A DNA stretch of 64,000 nt from Pontibacter rufus (lineage in GTDB: Bacteria; Bacteroidota; Bacteroidia; Cytophagales; Hymenobacteraceae), in assembly GCF_015694705.1 (NCBI RefSeq), contig NZ_JADQDR010000005.1:62001-126000 (forward strand), written 5' to 3'. The notes beneath the pieces were generated by a model. It was not told the origin of the DNA, made no database searches, and saw nothing but the letters and a program-made list of their open reading frames with translations. Positions within the stretch are counted from its first letter, which is position 1. Every line of letters starts with the position of its first letter. The translations under genes were made by a program, and so were the position numbers. Positions 34,834-43,701 of this stretch are shown here, in pieces.

Positions 34834-35844
34834 CTATACAGCGGCCACCATTTTATCATCCTGTACCAGCCTGTTAAACAAAGTATAAGCCCTGCCGGAT
34901 TCCAGTGTTTCTTTCGCCAGCGCCACGGCGTCCATCGGGCTGAGTTCCGGTCTGGCGCATTGCAGGGCCATTCCGGCGTTTGCAGCTACTACGGCGGTTT
35001 GGGCTGCAGTTCCGGAGCCTTTCAGCACATCTACAAATATTCTGGCAGCCTTATCTATACTTCCGCCGCCTTGTATCTGCTCGTGCTGCAATGTGGGCAG
35101 GCCCAGCGTTTGTGCATCATAAAGCGCTTCTTTGTTATCAGAAATAACTTTAAAAGGGCTAGTCAGGGAAATCTCATCATAGCCATCCAGGGTATGAATG
35201 ATGCTGTAGCGGGTGTCCGTTTGCTGGTACAGATAGCCATACATGCGGGCCAGTTCCAGGCTGAATACACCCACCATCTGGCGCTTCGGGAAAGCCGGGT
35301 TCACCATCGGGCCCAGCATGTTAAAGAAAGTTTTCACGCCCAGATCTTTCCGGATCGGGCCGACACTTTTCATGGCCGGATGGAATAAGGGCGCATGCAG
35401 AAAGCAGATGTGATACTTGTCGATACTACGCTCCAGCGCATTGGTATCGGTGGTAAATTTAATGCCCAGCGCCTCCAGCACGTTAGAGGAACCGCATGAC
35501 GACGAAACGCCGTAATTACCGTGCTTGGCCACATGCGTACCGGTTGCCGCTACCACAAAAGACGACAGCGTGGAAATATTAAAGGTGTCTTTTCCATCGC
35601 CGCCGGTGCCGCAAAGATCGATGGGATCATAAGCATCTAAATCTACACGGTGGCACAGGTCGAGCAAAGCATTTCGGAAGCCTTCCAGTTCGTCTACAGT
35701 AATGCTGCGCATCATGAACACAGTCAGGAAACTGGCTATCTGGTGCTGGTTGTACCTGCCGGCCGTAATATTTGCCAGCACCTCTCGGGCCTCCGCCTTG
35801 GTCAGTGTTTTATGTTCAAATAAGTGGTTGAGTATCTCTTTCAT
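34834..35844 (-). CDS. trpD: Anthranilate phosphoribosyltransferase
   Basis: 336 residues; adds phosphoribose from PRPP to anthranilate. Signature DLCGTGGDGKDTFNISTLSS (PRPP loop) and the KHGNYGVSSSCGSSNVLEALG block are intact. Independent gene, not fused to trpG. The 99-bp gap to trpG contains near-repeated TTGACAAA words. Confidence 0.98.
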   Translation of the reverse strand: MKEILNHLFEHKTLTKAEAREVLANITAGRYNQHQIASFLTVFMMRSITVDELEGFRNALLDLCHRVDLDAYDPIDLCGTGGDGKDTFNISTLSSFVVAATGTHVAKHGNYGVSSSCGSSNVLEALGIKFTTDTNALERSIDKYHICFLHAPLFHPAMKSVGPIRKDLGVKTFFNMLGPMVNPAFPKRQMVGVFSLELARMYGYLYQQTDTRYSIIHTLDGYDEISLTSPFKVISDNKEALYDAQTLGLPTLQHEQIQGGGSIDKAARIFVDVLKGSGTAAQTAVVAANAGMALQCARPELSPMDAVALAKETLESGRAYTLFNRLVQDDKMVAAV

Positions 35845-35943
35845 TTTTGTTTGACAAATGATTTTTTGACAAAAGATATAGGACTCTTACAGCATTACAA
35901 AGGCATCTTTTATCCTTTGTCAATAAGTCCATTGTCCAATTTC

Positions 35944-36507
35944 CTAATTTTCCAGCCAGTTCTTGATGATTTCCCGGCCGTGCTCCGTCAGCACAGATTC
36001 CGGGTGGAACTGCACGCCGCGCACATCGTGTGTGCGGTGGCGGATCGCCATAATGTTGCCGGCTTCATCTACGGCAGTGGCTTCCAGGCATTCCGGCAAC
36101 TCTTTTTCTACTAACCAGGAATGATAGCGGCCTGTGTTAAACTGCTGCGGCACGTTTCTGAAAAGAGGCTCCTGCCCGCACGTTATCTGCACCGGCATGG
36201 CCACACCGTGCCATACTTCGTTGCTGTTAAACAGTTTGCCGCCGTATACTTCGCCAATCGCCTGATGGCCGAGGCAAACGCCCAGCAGGCTTTTTTCCGG
36301 CCCAAAGGTGCGAATGATTTCTTTCAGCATGCCAGCCTCATCCGGAATGCCGGGGCCCGGCGAAAGCATGATTTTCTGAAAGCCGCTCACTTCTTCCAGC
36401 GTGGTTTTGTCGTTGCGGCGCACCGTTACCGTAGCTCCCAGTTCCTGCATCAGGTGTACCAGGTTGTAGGTAAAAGAATCGTAATTGTCTATAACCAGAA
36501 CATCCAT
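35944..36507 (-). CDS. trpG: Anthranilate synthase glutaminase component
   Basis: 187-residue class I glutamine amidotransferase giving ammonia to TrpE. DNYDSFTYNLVHLMQELG at the N terminus, nucleophile Cys in LLGVCLGHQAIGE, and His-Glu in VQFHPESVLTEHG. One base separates it from the trpE stop, so translation is coupled. Confidence 0.97.
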   Translation of the reverse strand: MDVLVIDNYDSFTYNLVHLMQELGATVTVRRNDKTTLEEVSGFQKIMLSPGPGIPDEAGMLKEIIRTFGPEKSLLGVCLGHQAIGEVYGGKLFNSNEVWHGVAMPVQITCGQEPLFRNVPQQFNTGRYHSWLVEKELPECLEATAVDEAGNIMAIRHRTHDVRGVQFHPESVLTEHGREIIKNWLEN

Positions 36508-36508
36508 A

Positions 36509-37918
36509 TCAGTTTATTTCTTGAGCTAATTGTAAGGCTTTTCGGAGCGCCATCAGTTTATTGTCCACTTCCTGTAATTCACTTTCAGGATTGGAGGCCG
36601 CCACCAGACCGGCGCCAGCCTGGTAGTATAGTTTATAATCTTTGCTCAGAAAAGAGCGGATCATGATGGCGCTATTGAAGTTGCCGTTAAAGTCGATGCA
36701 GCCGATGCAGCCGCCGTAAAAGGCACGGTTGGTGGTTTCATACTTATCTATCAGCTGCATAGCCATGTGTTTGGGCGCGCCCGAAAGGGTGCCCGCCGGA
36801 AAAGTGCTCGCCACCATTTGCAGCGAATCTTCCTGGCTGTGCAGCTTGCCGGACACTTTTGAAACGAGGTGAATGACGTGCGAGTAATACTGAATTTCGC
36901 GGAAAGTTTCAACTTTCACTTCCGAGCCGTTGCGGCTTAAATCGTTTCTGGCCAGATCTACCAGCATCACGTGTTCAGCATTTTCTTTGGGATCAGCCAG
37001 CAGTTTTTCGGCCAGGGCAGCATCGGCGGCATCATCGCCCGTTCTCCGGAAAGTACCCGCAATCGGAAAAATGCTGGCCTTCTGGTTTTTAATAACCAGC
37101 TGCGCTTCCGGCGAAGATCCGAAGATTTTAAAGCTGCCGTAGTCGAAGTAAAACAAGTAGGGCGACGGGTTGATGGACCGCAGTGCGCGGTACACGTTAA
37201 ACTCATCTCCCTGAAACGCCTGTGCAAACCTTCTGGAAAGCACCAGCTGAAAGACATCGCCCCGGAAACAATGCTGCTTTGCCTTCTCAATGTTCTTCAA
37301 AAAGCCTTCGCTGCTGATGTTGTGCTCTTCTTCGCCGGTCGTTTTAAAAGTATAGCTTGGGATGTTGCGGCTGTTCAGCAGCGCCTCCAGCTGTGCAATG
37401 CCGTCGTCCTGCTGGTTATAGTTGTGCGAGAAAATATAAGCTTCGTTGGTAAAATGATTGATGGCGATAATGAAACGATATACAGCATAGTATAAATCCG
37501 GGATCTGCAGGCGGTCGGGGCGCAGGTTCAGATCCAGATCCTCATAATAGCGCACCGCATCATAGCTCATATAGCCAAACAGTCCACTATGGATGAAGTT
37601 GAATTTCTGCTGCTCCACCATTCCGAAATGCTGTGCAAAAGCGGCCAGTTGCGACGGCACGTTTACCTCTTTCGTAATCGGCGTGTTTTGTACTGTCCCA
37701 TCCGGAAAAGTCTCCGTCAGCACCTCATTCTCTGCTTTTATACTTGCCAGGGGGCTGCAGCAAATGTAGGAGAAGCTGTTCTCGGCGCCGTGGTAGTCGG
37801 AGCTTTCCAGCAGAATACTGTTCGGGTAGCGGTCGCGCAGCTTCAGGTACACGCTTACGGGCGTCAGGATGTCCGCCAGCAGGCGTTTATAAGTGGTGTT
37901 GATTTTATACTTGTTCAT
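36509..37918 (-). CDS. trpE: Anthranilate synthase component I
   Basis: 469 residues; makes anthranilate from chorismate. Chorismate-binding blocks are FQLVLSRRFAQAF, FGSSPEAQL, GTFRRTGDDAAD, DLARNDLSRN, TFPAGTLSGAPKHMAMQLID and the ending FYGGCIGCIDFNGN, GAGLVAASNPESELQE. I use ATG 37918 (MNKYKINTTYKR), 27 bp past the attenuator hairpin; an in-frame ATG at 37960 lies inside the hairpin. The LLES-x-D-Y-H element near residue 37 may be the tryptophan feedback site. Confidence 0.97.
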   Translation of the reverse strand: MNKYKINTTYKRLLADILTPVSVYLKLRDRYPNSILLESSDYHGAENSFSYICCSPLASIKAENEVLTETFPDGTVQNTPITKEVNVPSQLAAFAQHFGMVEQQKFNFIHSGLFGYMSYDAVRYYEDLDLNLRPDRLQIPDLYYAVYRFIIAINHFTNEAYIFSHNYNQQDDGIAQLEALLNSRNIPSYTFKTTGEEEHNISSEGFLKNIEKAKQHCFRGDVFQLVLSRRFAQAFQGDEFNVYRALRSINPSPYLFYFDYGSFKIFGSSPEAQLVIKNQKASIFPIAGTFRRTGDDAADAALAEKLLADPKENAEHVMLVDLARNDLSRNGSEVKVETFREIQYYSHVIHLVSKVSGKLHSQEDSLQMVASTFPAGTLSGAPKHMAMQLIDKYETTNRAFYGGCIGCIDFNGNFNSAIMIRSFLSKDYKLYYQAGAGLVAASNPESELQEVDNKLMALRKALQLAQEIN

Positions 37919-37944
37919 CGGTTTGGGTGATGGATGGTAAAACA

Positions 37945-37977
37945 AAAGCCCGCTGTTCAACTGGAACAGCGGGCTTT
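37945..37977 (-). terminator. Attenuator terminator of the trp operon
   Basis: Minus-strand perfect 14-bp hairpin: AAAGCCCGCTGTTC, loop CAGTT, GAACAGCGGGCTTT followed by TGTTTT. It lies 35 bp after the trpL stop and 26 bp before the trpE ATG. Its 5' arm GCTGTTC (37964-37970) can instead pair with GAACAGC in the leader (38028-38034). Confidence 0.93.
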
Positions 37978-38012
37978 AAGGCCTTTGGTTATTTGCTATA
38001 TCTTCATTTCAT

Positions 38013-38087
38013 TTAGTACATAGCAGTGCTGTTCACGGAACTTTCTGTTACGTGCCACCACCATGCCATTTGAAGATGCTGAATCAT
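38013..38087 (-). CDS. trpL: Trp operon leader peptide with three tandem Trp codons
   Basis: A 24-codon frame from ATG 38087 to TAA 38013 beginning MIQHLQMAWWWHVTESSV. Trp codons 9-11 (38055-38063) are consecutive TGG. Downstream of them the leader contains GAACAGC (38028-38034), which matches the 3' arm of the terminator and can pair with its 5' arm. When tryptophanyl-tRNA is low, a ribosome stalled at the TGG run would favour the antiterminator. Promoter, leader, hairpin and trpE follow in the correct order. Coding and structure are seen; regulation is inferred from the E. coli trp paradigm. Confidence 0.93.
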   Translation of the reverse strand: MIQHLQMAWWWHVTESSVNSTAMY

Positions 38088-38136
38088 AATGTCTTTGTAT
38101 TGCTTCAGAAGAAGTATAAATTTATCCTCTACGTCA

Positions 38137-38167
38137 CAAATGTAAGCGCTAAAACGACAACTCCAAA
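38137..38167 (-). promoter_or_regulatory. Trp operon promoter
   Basis: On the minus strand TTTG (38164-38167), 19 bp, TACATTTG (38137-38144): an exact match to the Bacteroidota promoter. Transcription would start near 38131, leaving about 44 nt before trpL. Confidence 0.85.
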
Positions 38168-38451
38168 ATTATTTTTATTTTTTTGCCGTGCCTCATACTT
38201 TATTAGATTCCCATCAATCCTTACAGGTATGCCCCCACGTATCTAATCAGGGCGAAGGTAGCCATATGATAATCGGGTGGGTTGTAGGGGCATGTTGCTT
38301 TTACCTGTATTCAGTTATAACATAGCAGCTAACGTATTAGCCTTTGATTTCGTCGATTGCAGCATAAAGGGTACGAAAGCTTTAATCCTAATAAAATTAT
38401 ATGCGAGCCAATGTTTTATTCTATAATATTTTTTTCGGACGAAATGCTGTT
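38168..38451. other. Divergent intergenic region upstream of trp
   Basis: 284 bp between the trp promoter and the promoter of the rightward gene at 38487. I see no gene, palindrome or operator-like site here that I can support. Confidence 0.3.
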
Positions 38452-38459
38452 TACTTTTG
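38452..38459 (+). promoter_or_regulatory. Promoter -7 box for the 38487 gene
   Basis: TACTTTTG matches TAnnTTTG and sits 27 bp before the ATG at 38487. The -33 element is weak (T-rich). It overlaps an alternative TTG start at 38457, arguing against that start. Confidence 0.5.
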
Positions 38460-38486
38460 CCCACTGTTCTTTTAAACAAAACATCA

Positions 38487-38900
38487 ATGAAAACAAACCG
38501 GAACGAAATTCTATATAGAAATAATTTTATTGCTGTTGAATTCGATCATGAGAATGACTGGATGTTTGTGAACTGGCGTGGCATTGTGACGCACCACGAT
38601 GTGGTGGCAGGCTGCGGAGAAATGCTGCACTGCGTTAAAGAACGGCAAATTCTGGATATTCTGAACGATAACACCCATGTGGAAGGGATGTGGTCCGGCG
38701 CATCTAAATGGGTTGGGGAAGTATGGTTTCCGGCGCTTCGGGAAGCAGGATTGCAACACTTTGCCTGGGTCTATTCACCCAGCATGCTCAGCCGCTTATC
38801 TACAGATAAAACCCTGAAACACATTGCAAAAGCTGACTATATTAAAACTTTTGATGATATAGATTTAGCAGCGGACTGGCTCCACACCTTCAAAATATAA
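38487..38900 (+). CDS. STAS/SpoIIAA-like hypothetical protein
   Basis: 137 residues from ATG 38487 (MKTNRNEILY). The layout (FIAVEFDHENDWMFVNWRG, a helix after GIVTHHDVVAGCGEMLHCV, the strand ILDILNDNTHVEGMW, then HFAWVYSP and IKTFDDIDLAADWL) resembles the SpoIIAA/STAS-like proteins with a C-terminal WL motif that are common in Hymenobacteraceae. Role unknown; such proteins are thought to act in signalling or stress. Monocistronic, transcribed away from trp. The family assignment is tentative, the gene itself is solid. Confidence 0.72.
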   Translation: MKTNRNEILYRNNFIAVEFDHENDWMFVNWRGIVTHHDVVAGCGEMLHCVKERQILDILNDNTHVEGMWSGASKWVGEVWFPALREAGLQHFAWVYSPSMLSRLSTDKTLKHIAKADYIKTFDDIDLAADWLHTFKI

Positions 38901-39058
38901 ACGTAAAGTAGCTGCAGAAAGCGCAGCAAGCATGCGCCCCTGCAGCAGATATAAAAAACATACTTTCAGAACATACCTATCAGGATTTCACGGGCATTTC
39001 ATACCTCATTTTCAGGGTATGCATTGTGTGATTTAATTTTTCCTGCCTGCCGCGCAGG

Positions 39059-40153
39059 TTAAAGTGTGCCCTTGGTGCTTGGAATACTGGTATCCTGCGG
39101 GTTCCGCTGCACCGCCATCCGGATGGCGCGGGCAAAAGCCTTGAAAATCGCTTCAATTTTATGATGATCGTTTTGCCCTTCCGCCTTAATGTTCAGGTTT
39201 GACTTAGACGCATCACTGAACGATTTAAAGAAGTGGAAAAACATCTCTGTGGGCATATCTCCTACTTTTTCGCGCTTAAATTCGGCCTCCCATACTATCC
39301 AGGGCCTGCCGCCGAAATCTATGGCTGCCTGCGCCAGCACATCATCCATCGGCAGCAGAAAACCATAGCGACTGATTCCTTTTTTGTCGCCCAAAGCCTG
39401 CAGAAATGCTTCGCCCAGCGCAAGGCCTGTATCTTCTATGGTATGATGTTCATCGATGTGCAAATCGCCTTTTACCTGAATGCTTAAATCCACTTTACCA
39501 TGCTTGGCGAGTTGCTCCAGCATATGGTCAAAAAACCCGAGGCCGGTATGAATATCCATTTTGCCGGTTCCATCCAGGTTCAGATCTATGCGGATATCTG
39601 TTTCGGAAGTCTGGCGGCGGATGCTGGCAGTGCGTTGCGGCAGCTTCAGGAAAGTATAAATTTCGTTCCAGTTATCGGTACTCAAAGCAGCTCCTTCAGC
39701 GGCTTGTTCTCCTATAAAGATAGCTTTGGCGCCGAGGTTCTGCGCCAGTTTTATATCCGTTAGCCGGTCACCGATTACGTAGCTTGCTGCCAGATCATAC
39801 TCCCCGGCCAGGTACTTCTTCATCATGCCGGTGCCGGGTTTGCGTGTTTCCAGGCCTTCGTGCTCAAAGCTGCGGTCGATGAGGATATCGTCAAATACAA
39901 TGCCCTCGCTTTCCAGAATCTCCAGCATCTTGTTCTGGTAAGGCCAGAAAGTATGTTCCGGGTAGGAATCAGTTCCGAGGCCGTCCTGGTTGGTTACGAG
40001 CACAAATTCGTAGTCCAACTCTTGGTATATTTTTACCAGGTTAAAAATAACCTTTGGCACAAAGGCAAACTTCTCAAAAGAATCTACCTGGAAATCTGTT
40101 TTCGGCTCTACGAGGATGGTGCCGTCCCGATCTATAAATAATGCTTTTTTCAT
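39059..40153 (-). CDS. hisB: Histidinol-phosphatase/imidazoleglycerol-phosphate dehydratase
   Basis: Bifunctional, 364 residues. Residues 1-165 are the HAD-type histidinol phosphatase ([13 protein letters not shown] with the nucleophile Asp, [12 protein letters not shown]). Residues about 175-364 are IGP dehydratase with [27 protein letters not shown] and [16 protein letters not shown], the paired HHxxE metal sites. Start at ATG 40153 ([11 protein letters not shown]); an in-frame GTG at 40174 lies in an upstream inverted repeat. Last gene of hisGDCB. Confidence 0.97.
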   Translation of the reverse strand: MKKALFIDRDGTILVEPKTDFQVDSFEKFAFVPKVIFNLVKIYQELDYEFVLVTNQDGLGTDSYPEHTFWPYQNKMLEILESEGIVFDDILIDRSFEHEGLETRKPGTGMMKKYLAGEYDLAASYVIGDRLTDIKLAQNLGAKAIFIGEQAAEGAALSTDNWNEIYTFLKLPQRTASIRRQTSETDIRIDLNLDGTGKMDIHTGLGFFDHMLEQLAKHGKVDLSIQVKGDLHIDEHHTIEDTGLALGEAFLQALGDKKGISRYGFLLPMDDVLAQAAIDFGGRPWIVWEAEFKREKVGDMPTEMFFHFFKSFSDASKSNLNIKAEGQNDHHKIEAIFKAFARAIRMAVQRNPQDTSIPSTKGTL

Positions 40154-40171
40154 TTTTTTCGATATTCGTAT

Positions 40172-40222
40172 CACGTATCAAGTAGCACAATTTAAAAGTA
40201 TATTCGTGCTACTTGATACGTG
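40172..40222. repeat. Perfect 17-bp inverted repeat between hisC and hisB
   Basis: CACGTATCAAGTAGCAC (40172-40188) and GTGCTACTTGATACGTG (40206-40222) are exact inverted copies around a 17-nt loop. A partial third copy (GTCGTGCTACGTATT) follows. It fills most of the 85-bp gap inside the operon, so the messenger would carry a strong hairpin just before hisB. Confidence 0.8.
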
Positions 40223-40238
40223 TGTCGTGCTACGTATT

Positions 40239-41282
40239 TTAAAATTCTCCTATCGCCTGCAGCAGCTTCTGGTTTTCTTCCAGCGTACCGATAGTGATGC
40301 GCAGGCAGCCTTCGCATCCTGCAAGGGAAGAACGGTTGCGCACTACTATCCCTTTATCCAGCAGGTAATTATACAGGCCATTTGCATCTTTCACTTTAAC
40401 AAGTATAAAGTTGGCTTGTGAAGGATATACTTTTACAACAGTATCCAGTTGCGGCAATGCGTGCAGCAGTAAATCGCGCTCCTGCCTGATTTCTTCCAGC
40501 ATGTCCTGCAGCGCCTCGGTATGTGCCAGCGCCTGCAGGGCTAAGTCTTGCGTAGCCTGGTTGATGTTGTATGGCGGCTTTATTTTGTCCATTACAGCGA
40601 TTATTTCTGCTGCGGCGAAAGCAAGCCCCAGACGCAAACCGGCCATTCCCCAGGCTTTGGAGAAAGTCTGCAGCACTACCAGATTCGGAAACTCGTGCAG
40701 GCGCGTTGTCCAGCTGGGGTTATCGGCAAAATCAGCATATGCTTCGTCAATCACAGCCAGCCCATCAAAGCTGCGGAGTATGGTTTCTATACTTCCTGCT
40801 TCTATCAGGTTTCCGGTCGGGTTGTTGGGCGAACAGATAAAAATGAGCTTGGTAGTTGGCCTTATACTGAGCAGCACCTCCTCTACCGGAATCTGGAAAT
40901 CAGGGGTAAGCTGCACAGCTTCCAGCGCCACGTCGTTGAGGTTGGCCGACACTTCGTACATGCCATACGTAGGCGGCAAATGCAGCATCGTGTCCTGGCC
41001 GGGGCGGCAAACCATCCTGAAAAGCAAATCAATGGCTTCGTCGCTGCCGTTGCCCAGGAAAATCTGTTCCGGGCGAACGCCTTTCAGTTCAGCTATTCTT
41101 TTTTTCAGCTGCTTCTGGTGCGGGTCCGGGTAGCGGTTGTAATTGTCGCCGGCCAGGCTGCCAAGACTGTTTTCGTTGGCATCCAGAAACACGCTGGCAG
41201 CGCCTTTAAACTCGTCACGCGCCGAAGAATATGCCTTCATCTTCAGCACGTTGGGTCGGATGATCTTTTCTAAGCTAAACAC
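40239..41282 (-). CDS. hisC: Histidinol-phosphate aminotransferase
   Basis: 347 residues, fold-type I PLP aminotransferase of class II. Substrate and PLP blocks: FLGNGSDEAIDLLFRM, FICSPNNPTGNLIE, VIDEAYADFA, the PLP lysine in LQTFSKAWGMAGLRLGLAFA, and the terminal Arg in CLRITIGTLEENQ. Length typical. Second-last gene of hisGDCB, 39 bp behind hisD. Confidence 0.97.
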   Translation of the reverse strand: MFSLEKIIRPNVLKMKAYSSARDEFKGAASVFLDANENSLGSLAGDNYNRYPDPHQKQLKKRIAELKGVRPEQIFLGNGSDEAIDLLFRMVCRPGQDTMLHLPPTYGMYEVSANLNDVALEAVQLTPDFQIPVEEVLLSIRPTTKLIFICSPNNPTGNLIEAGSIETILRSFDGLAVIDEAYADFADNPSWTTRLHEFPNLVVLQTFSKAWGMAGLRLGLAFAAAEIIAVMDKIKPPYNINQATQDLALQALAHTEALQDMLEEIRQERDLLLHALPQLDTVVKVYPSQANFILVKVKDANGLYNYLLDKGIVVRNRSSLAGCEGCLRITIGTLEENQKLLQAIGEF

Positions 41283-41321
41283 GGTTATAGTAAATGTGCA
41301 GATTATCGAAGTATGATATTT

Positions 41322-42629
41322 TTATAGTATAGGTTTAATTTGCTCACTGCTTAGTTCTTTAAGCCTGATACTTACAGCATGCCTGTGCGCCTGCAGGCCC
41401 TCAGCTTCTGCCATGGTTTCGATGGTTTTGCCTATACTTTGCAAACCCGCAGGGCTGATGTGCTGGAAAGTGATTTTCTTTACAAAGCTGTCCAGCGAAA
41501 CGCCACTATAAGACCGTGCGTAGCCATTGGTGGGCAACGTATGGTTGGTGCCGGAAGCATAATCTCCCGCCGACTCAGGGCTGTAATTGCCCAGGAATAC
41601 GGAACCGGCATTGGTAATTTCATCCAGCACGCTGGCAAAATCTGAAATAGACAGAATGAGGTGCTCGGGCGCATACAGATTCGAAAAAGCCAGCATCTCT
41701 TCCACACCGGACAGCACAATGCCTAAACTGTTTTCCAGGGCGCGGGCTGCAAAGGCGGCGCGGGGCAATGCCTGCAACTGCGCCTGTAGCTCTTTTTCAA
41801 CGTTGCCTAAAAAGTCTTCAGAAGTAGTAAGCAGCACTACCTGCGAATCGGGCCCGTGTTCCGCCTGCGAGAGCAGATCGGCAGCCACAAAGGCGGGGTG
41901 GGCACTTTCATCGGCCATCACCAGCACTTCTGAGGGGCCTGCGGGCAAATCAATGGCTATTCCTGCCTTGCTCACCAATTGCTTGGCCACTGTAACGTAC
42001 TGGTTACCCGGCCCGAAAATCTTATACACAGCAGGTACGCTTTCCGTACCAAAAGCCATGGCCGCAATAGCCTGTGCGCCACCTGCTTTTAAGATGCGCG
42101 TAATGCCGAGCAGCGAAGCCGTGTAAAGTATAGCAGGGTGCACGCTGCCATCTTTTGCCGGCGGCGTGCAAAGTACAATCTCCTTACATCCGGCAATCCG
42201 CGCCGGTACACCCAGCATCAGCAACGTAGAAAAGAGTGGCGCGGTGCCGCCTGGTATGTATAAACCCACTTTTTCTACCGCCACATTTTTGCGCCAGCAG
42301 CTTACGCCATTCATGGTTTCCACCACCTTTACCGGCTCTGCCTGCTGGGTGTGAAATAGCTGTATATTATTGCGGGCCTGAAGTATAGCCGCCTTTAAAT
42401 CAACAGAAACGTTATGTTCAGCAGCAGCAATCTCGGCAGAGGTAACAAGCAGGCTTTGCAGCTTTACGCCGTCATACTTTTCAGCCAGTGTTAGCAGGGC
42501 AGCATCACCCTGCTCCTGCACCAGCTTAAAGGTTGCGAGAATGCCTGGCTCCAGTTCTTCCTGGTTCTTAACAGGCCGCTTCACCAACTCCGGCCATTTA
42601 TCTTTAGCTGGGTTAAGTATTCTTTGCAT
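41322..42629 (-). CDS. hisD: Histidinol dehydrogenase
   Basis: 435 residues; two-step NAD-dependent oxidation of histidinol to histidine, zinc enzyme. Signature region KIFGPGNQYVTVAKQLVSK and DLPAGPSEVLVMADESA, zinc ligands in LLSQAEHGPDSQ (Gln and His) and GDYASGTNHTLPTNGYAR. Two bases separate it from the hisG stop. Confidence 0.98.
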   Translation of the reverse strand: MQRILNPAKDKWPELVKRPVKNQEELEPGILATFKLVQEQGDAALLTLAEKYDGVKLQSLLVTSAEIAAAEHNVSVDLKAAILQARNNIQLFHTQQAEPVKVVETMNGVSCWRKNVAVEKVGLYIPGGTAPLFSTLLMLGVPARIAGCKEIVLCTPPAKDGSVHPAILYTASLLGITRILKAGGAQAIAAMAFGTESVPAVYKIFGPGNQYVTVAKQLVSKAGIAIDLPAGPSEVLVMADESAHPAFVAADLLSQAEHGPDSQVVLLTTSEDFLGNVEKELQAQLQALPRAAFAARALENSLGIVLSGVEEMLAFSNLYAPEHLILSISDFASVLDEITNAGSVFLGNYSPESAGDYASGTNHTLPTNGYARSYSGVSLDSFVKKITFQHISPAGLQSIGKTIETMAEAEGLQAHRHAVSIRLKELSSEQIKPIL

Positions 42630-42631
42630 AA

Positions 42632-43483
42632 CTAGATGATCATCTTTTCGATGGGTACAACTAAAATCCCCTGAGCGCCGGCATCTTTTATTTTCTCGAT
42701 TACCTCCCAGAAATCATCTTCGTTCACCACGGAGTGCAGCGAACTCCAGCCTTCTTCGGCCAACGGCAAAATAGAAGGAGACTTGGTGCCGGGCAATAAA
42801 GCGCTGATCGTTGCTATACTTTCGTTTGGAGCATTCAGTAATATATACTTTGCCTTGCTTGCGCGCTGCACCGCATGAATCCGGAACAGCAGCTTCTCAA
42901 GTATCTGCTGCTTTTCTGCACTCAGGCTGTCATGCGCAATCAGCACCGCCTCCGATTTAAAAACACGCTCCACCTCGCGTAGTCCGTTGCTTATCAGGGT
43001 GCTGCCGGAACTCACAATATCGCAAATGGCTTCGGCCAAACCTATACTTGGGGCAATCTCTACAGAGCCGCTGATGGTATGTATTTGCGCCTCCACGCCA
43101 CGCTCCTGCAAATAAGCCTGCAATAAGTTCGGGTAAGAGGTTGCGATGTTTTTGCCATTCAAATCCTGAACAGAAGTATAAACAGCTCCTTTGGGTACAG
43201 CCAGCGACAAACGGCATTTAGAGAAACCAAGCTTTTCAACGGCCAAGTGCGCTTTGCCTTCCTCTACCAGCACATTTTCACCTACGATGCCAATGTCGGC
43301 CACGCCGTCGGCCACGTAGCCCGGAATGTCGTCATCGCGCAGAAAAAGGATTTCCAGCGGGAAATTGGTTGATTCGGTTTTGAGTTTCAGGGAACTGCTG
43401 ATAAAAGAAATGCCACACTCGCGGATAAGCTCAAGCGAATCTTCACTGAGCCTGCCGGATTTCTGAATTGCTAAACGAAGCAT
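42632..43483 (-). CDS. hisG: ATP phosphoribosyltransferase, long form
   Basis: First committed step of histidine synthesis, 283 residues. It is the long type with a C-terminal ACT-like regulatory domain (about 210-283, ending in VVNEDDFWEVIEKIKDAGA), so it should be feedback-inhibited by histidine and need no HisZ. The PRPP-binding loop is in AICDIVSSGSTLISNGLREVE. First gene of hisGDCB; a His-rich leader frame lies 117 bp upstream. Confidence 0.97.
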   Translation of the reverse strand: MLRLAIQKSGRLSEDSLELIRECGISFISSSLKLKTESTNFPLEILFLRDDDIPGYVADGVADIGIVGENVLVEEGKAHLAVEKLGFSKCRLSLAVPKGAVYTSVQDLNGKNIATSYPNLLQAYLQERGVEAQIHTISGSVEIAPSIGLAEAICDIVSSGSTLISNGLREVERVFKSEAVLIAHDSLSAEKQQILEKLLFRIHAVQRASKAKYILLNAPNESIATISALLPGTKSPSILPLAEEGWSSLHSVVNEDDFWEVIEKIKDAGAQGILVVPIEKMII

Positions 43484-43591
43484 AAAGTATAATTAAGGTC
43501 TTGATGGAAAGATAACAAAGTATAACCGCTTTGTCTCAGGGCAAAGTATACATCGGGTATCATAACCCAGAATGGGGCGGTATGTTTCTGT

Positions 43592-43609
43592 TATTCCTCT
43601 TACGAGGAA
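43592..43609. promoter_or_regulatory. Hairpin at the end of the hisG leader peptide
   Basis: ATTCCTC and GAGGAAT, a perfect 7-bp inverted repeat around GTAA, overlaps the stop codon of the His-rich leader. A ribosome ending or stalling in the leader would control it. Confidence 0.55.
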
Positions 43610-43692
43610 TGATGGAAGTGATGGAAATGCACAGGCGTGGCAACGGATGTTGCCGGAAAAGAAAGGATGCTATATGCCGTTTTCGTGCTCAT
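43600..43692 (-). CDS. hisL: His operon leader peptide (hisG branch)
   Basis: A 30-codon frame from ATG 43692 to TAA 43600, beginning MSTKTAYSILSF and ending with VHFHHFHHSS: five His codons in seven positions. It sits between a -7 promoter box (43702-43709) and hisG. Candidate stem partners downstream are CTTTG (near 43545), ACAAAG (near 43530) and CTTTGT (near 43518), which can pair in two exclusive ways, but the last stem is followed only by TATCTTT rather than a clear T run. So a His-sensing leader is well supported; whether control is by terminator or translation is open. Confidence 0.83.
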   Translation of the reverse strand: MSTKTAYSILSFPATSVATPVHFHHFHHSS

Positions 43693-43701
43693 GCTGCTTT
43701 G

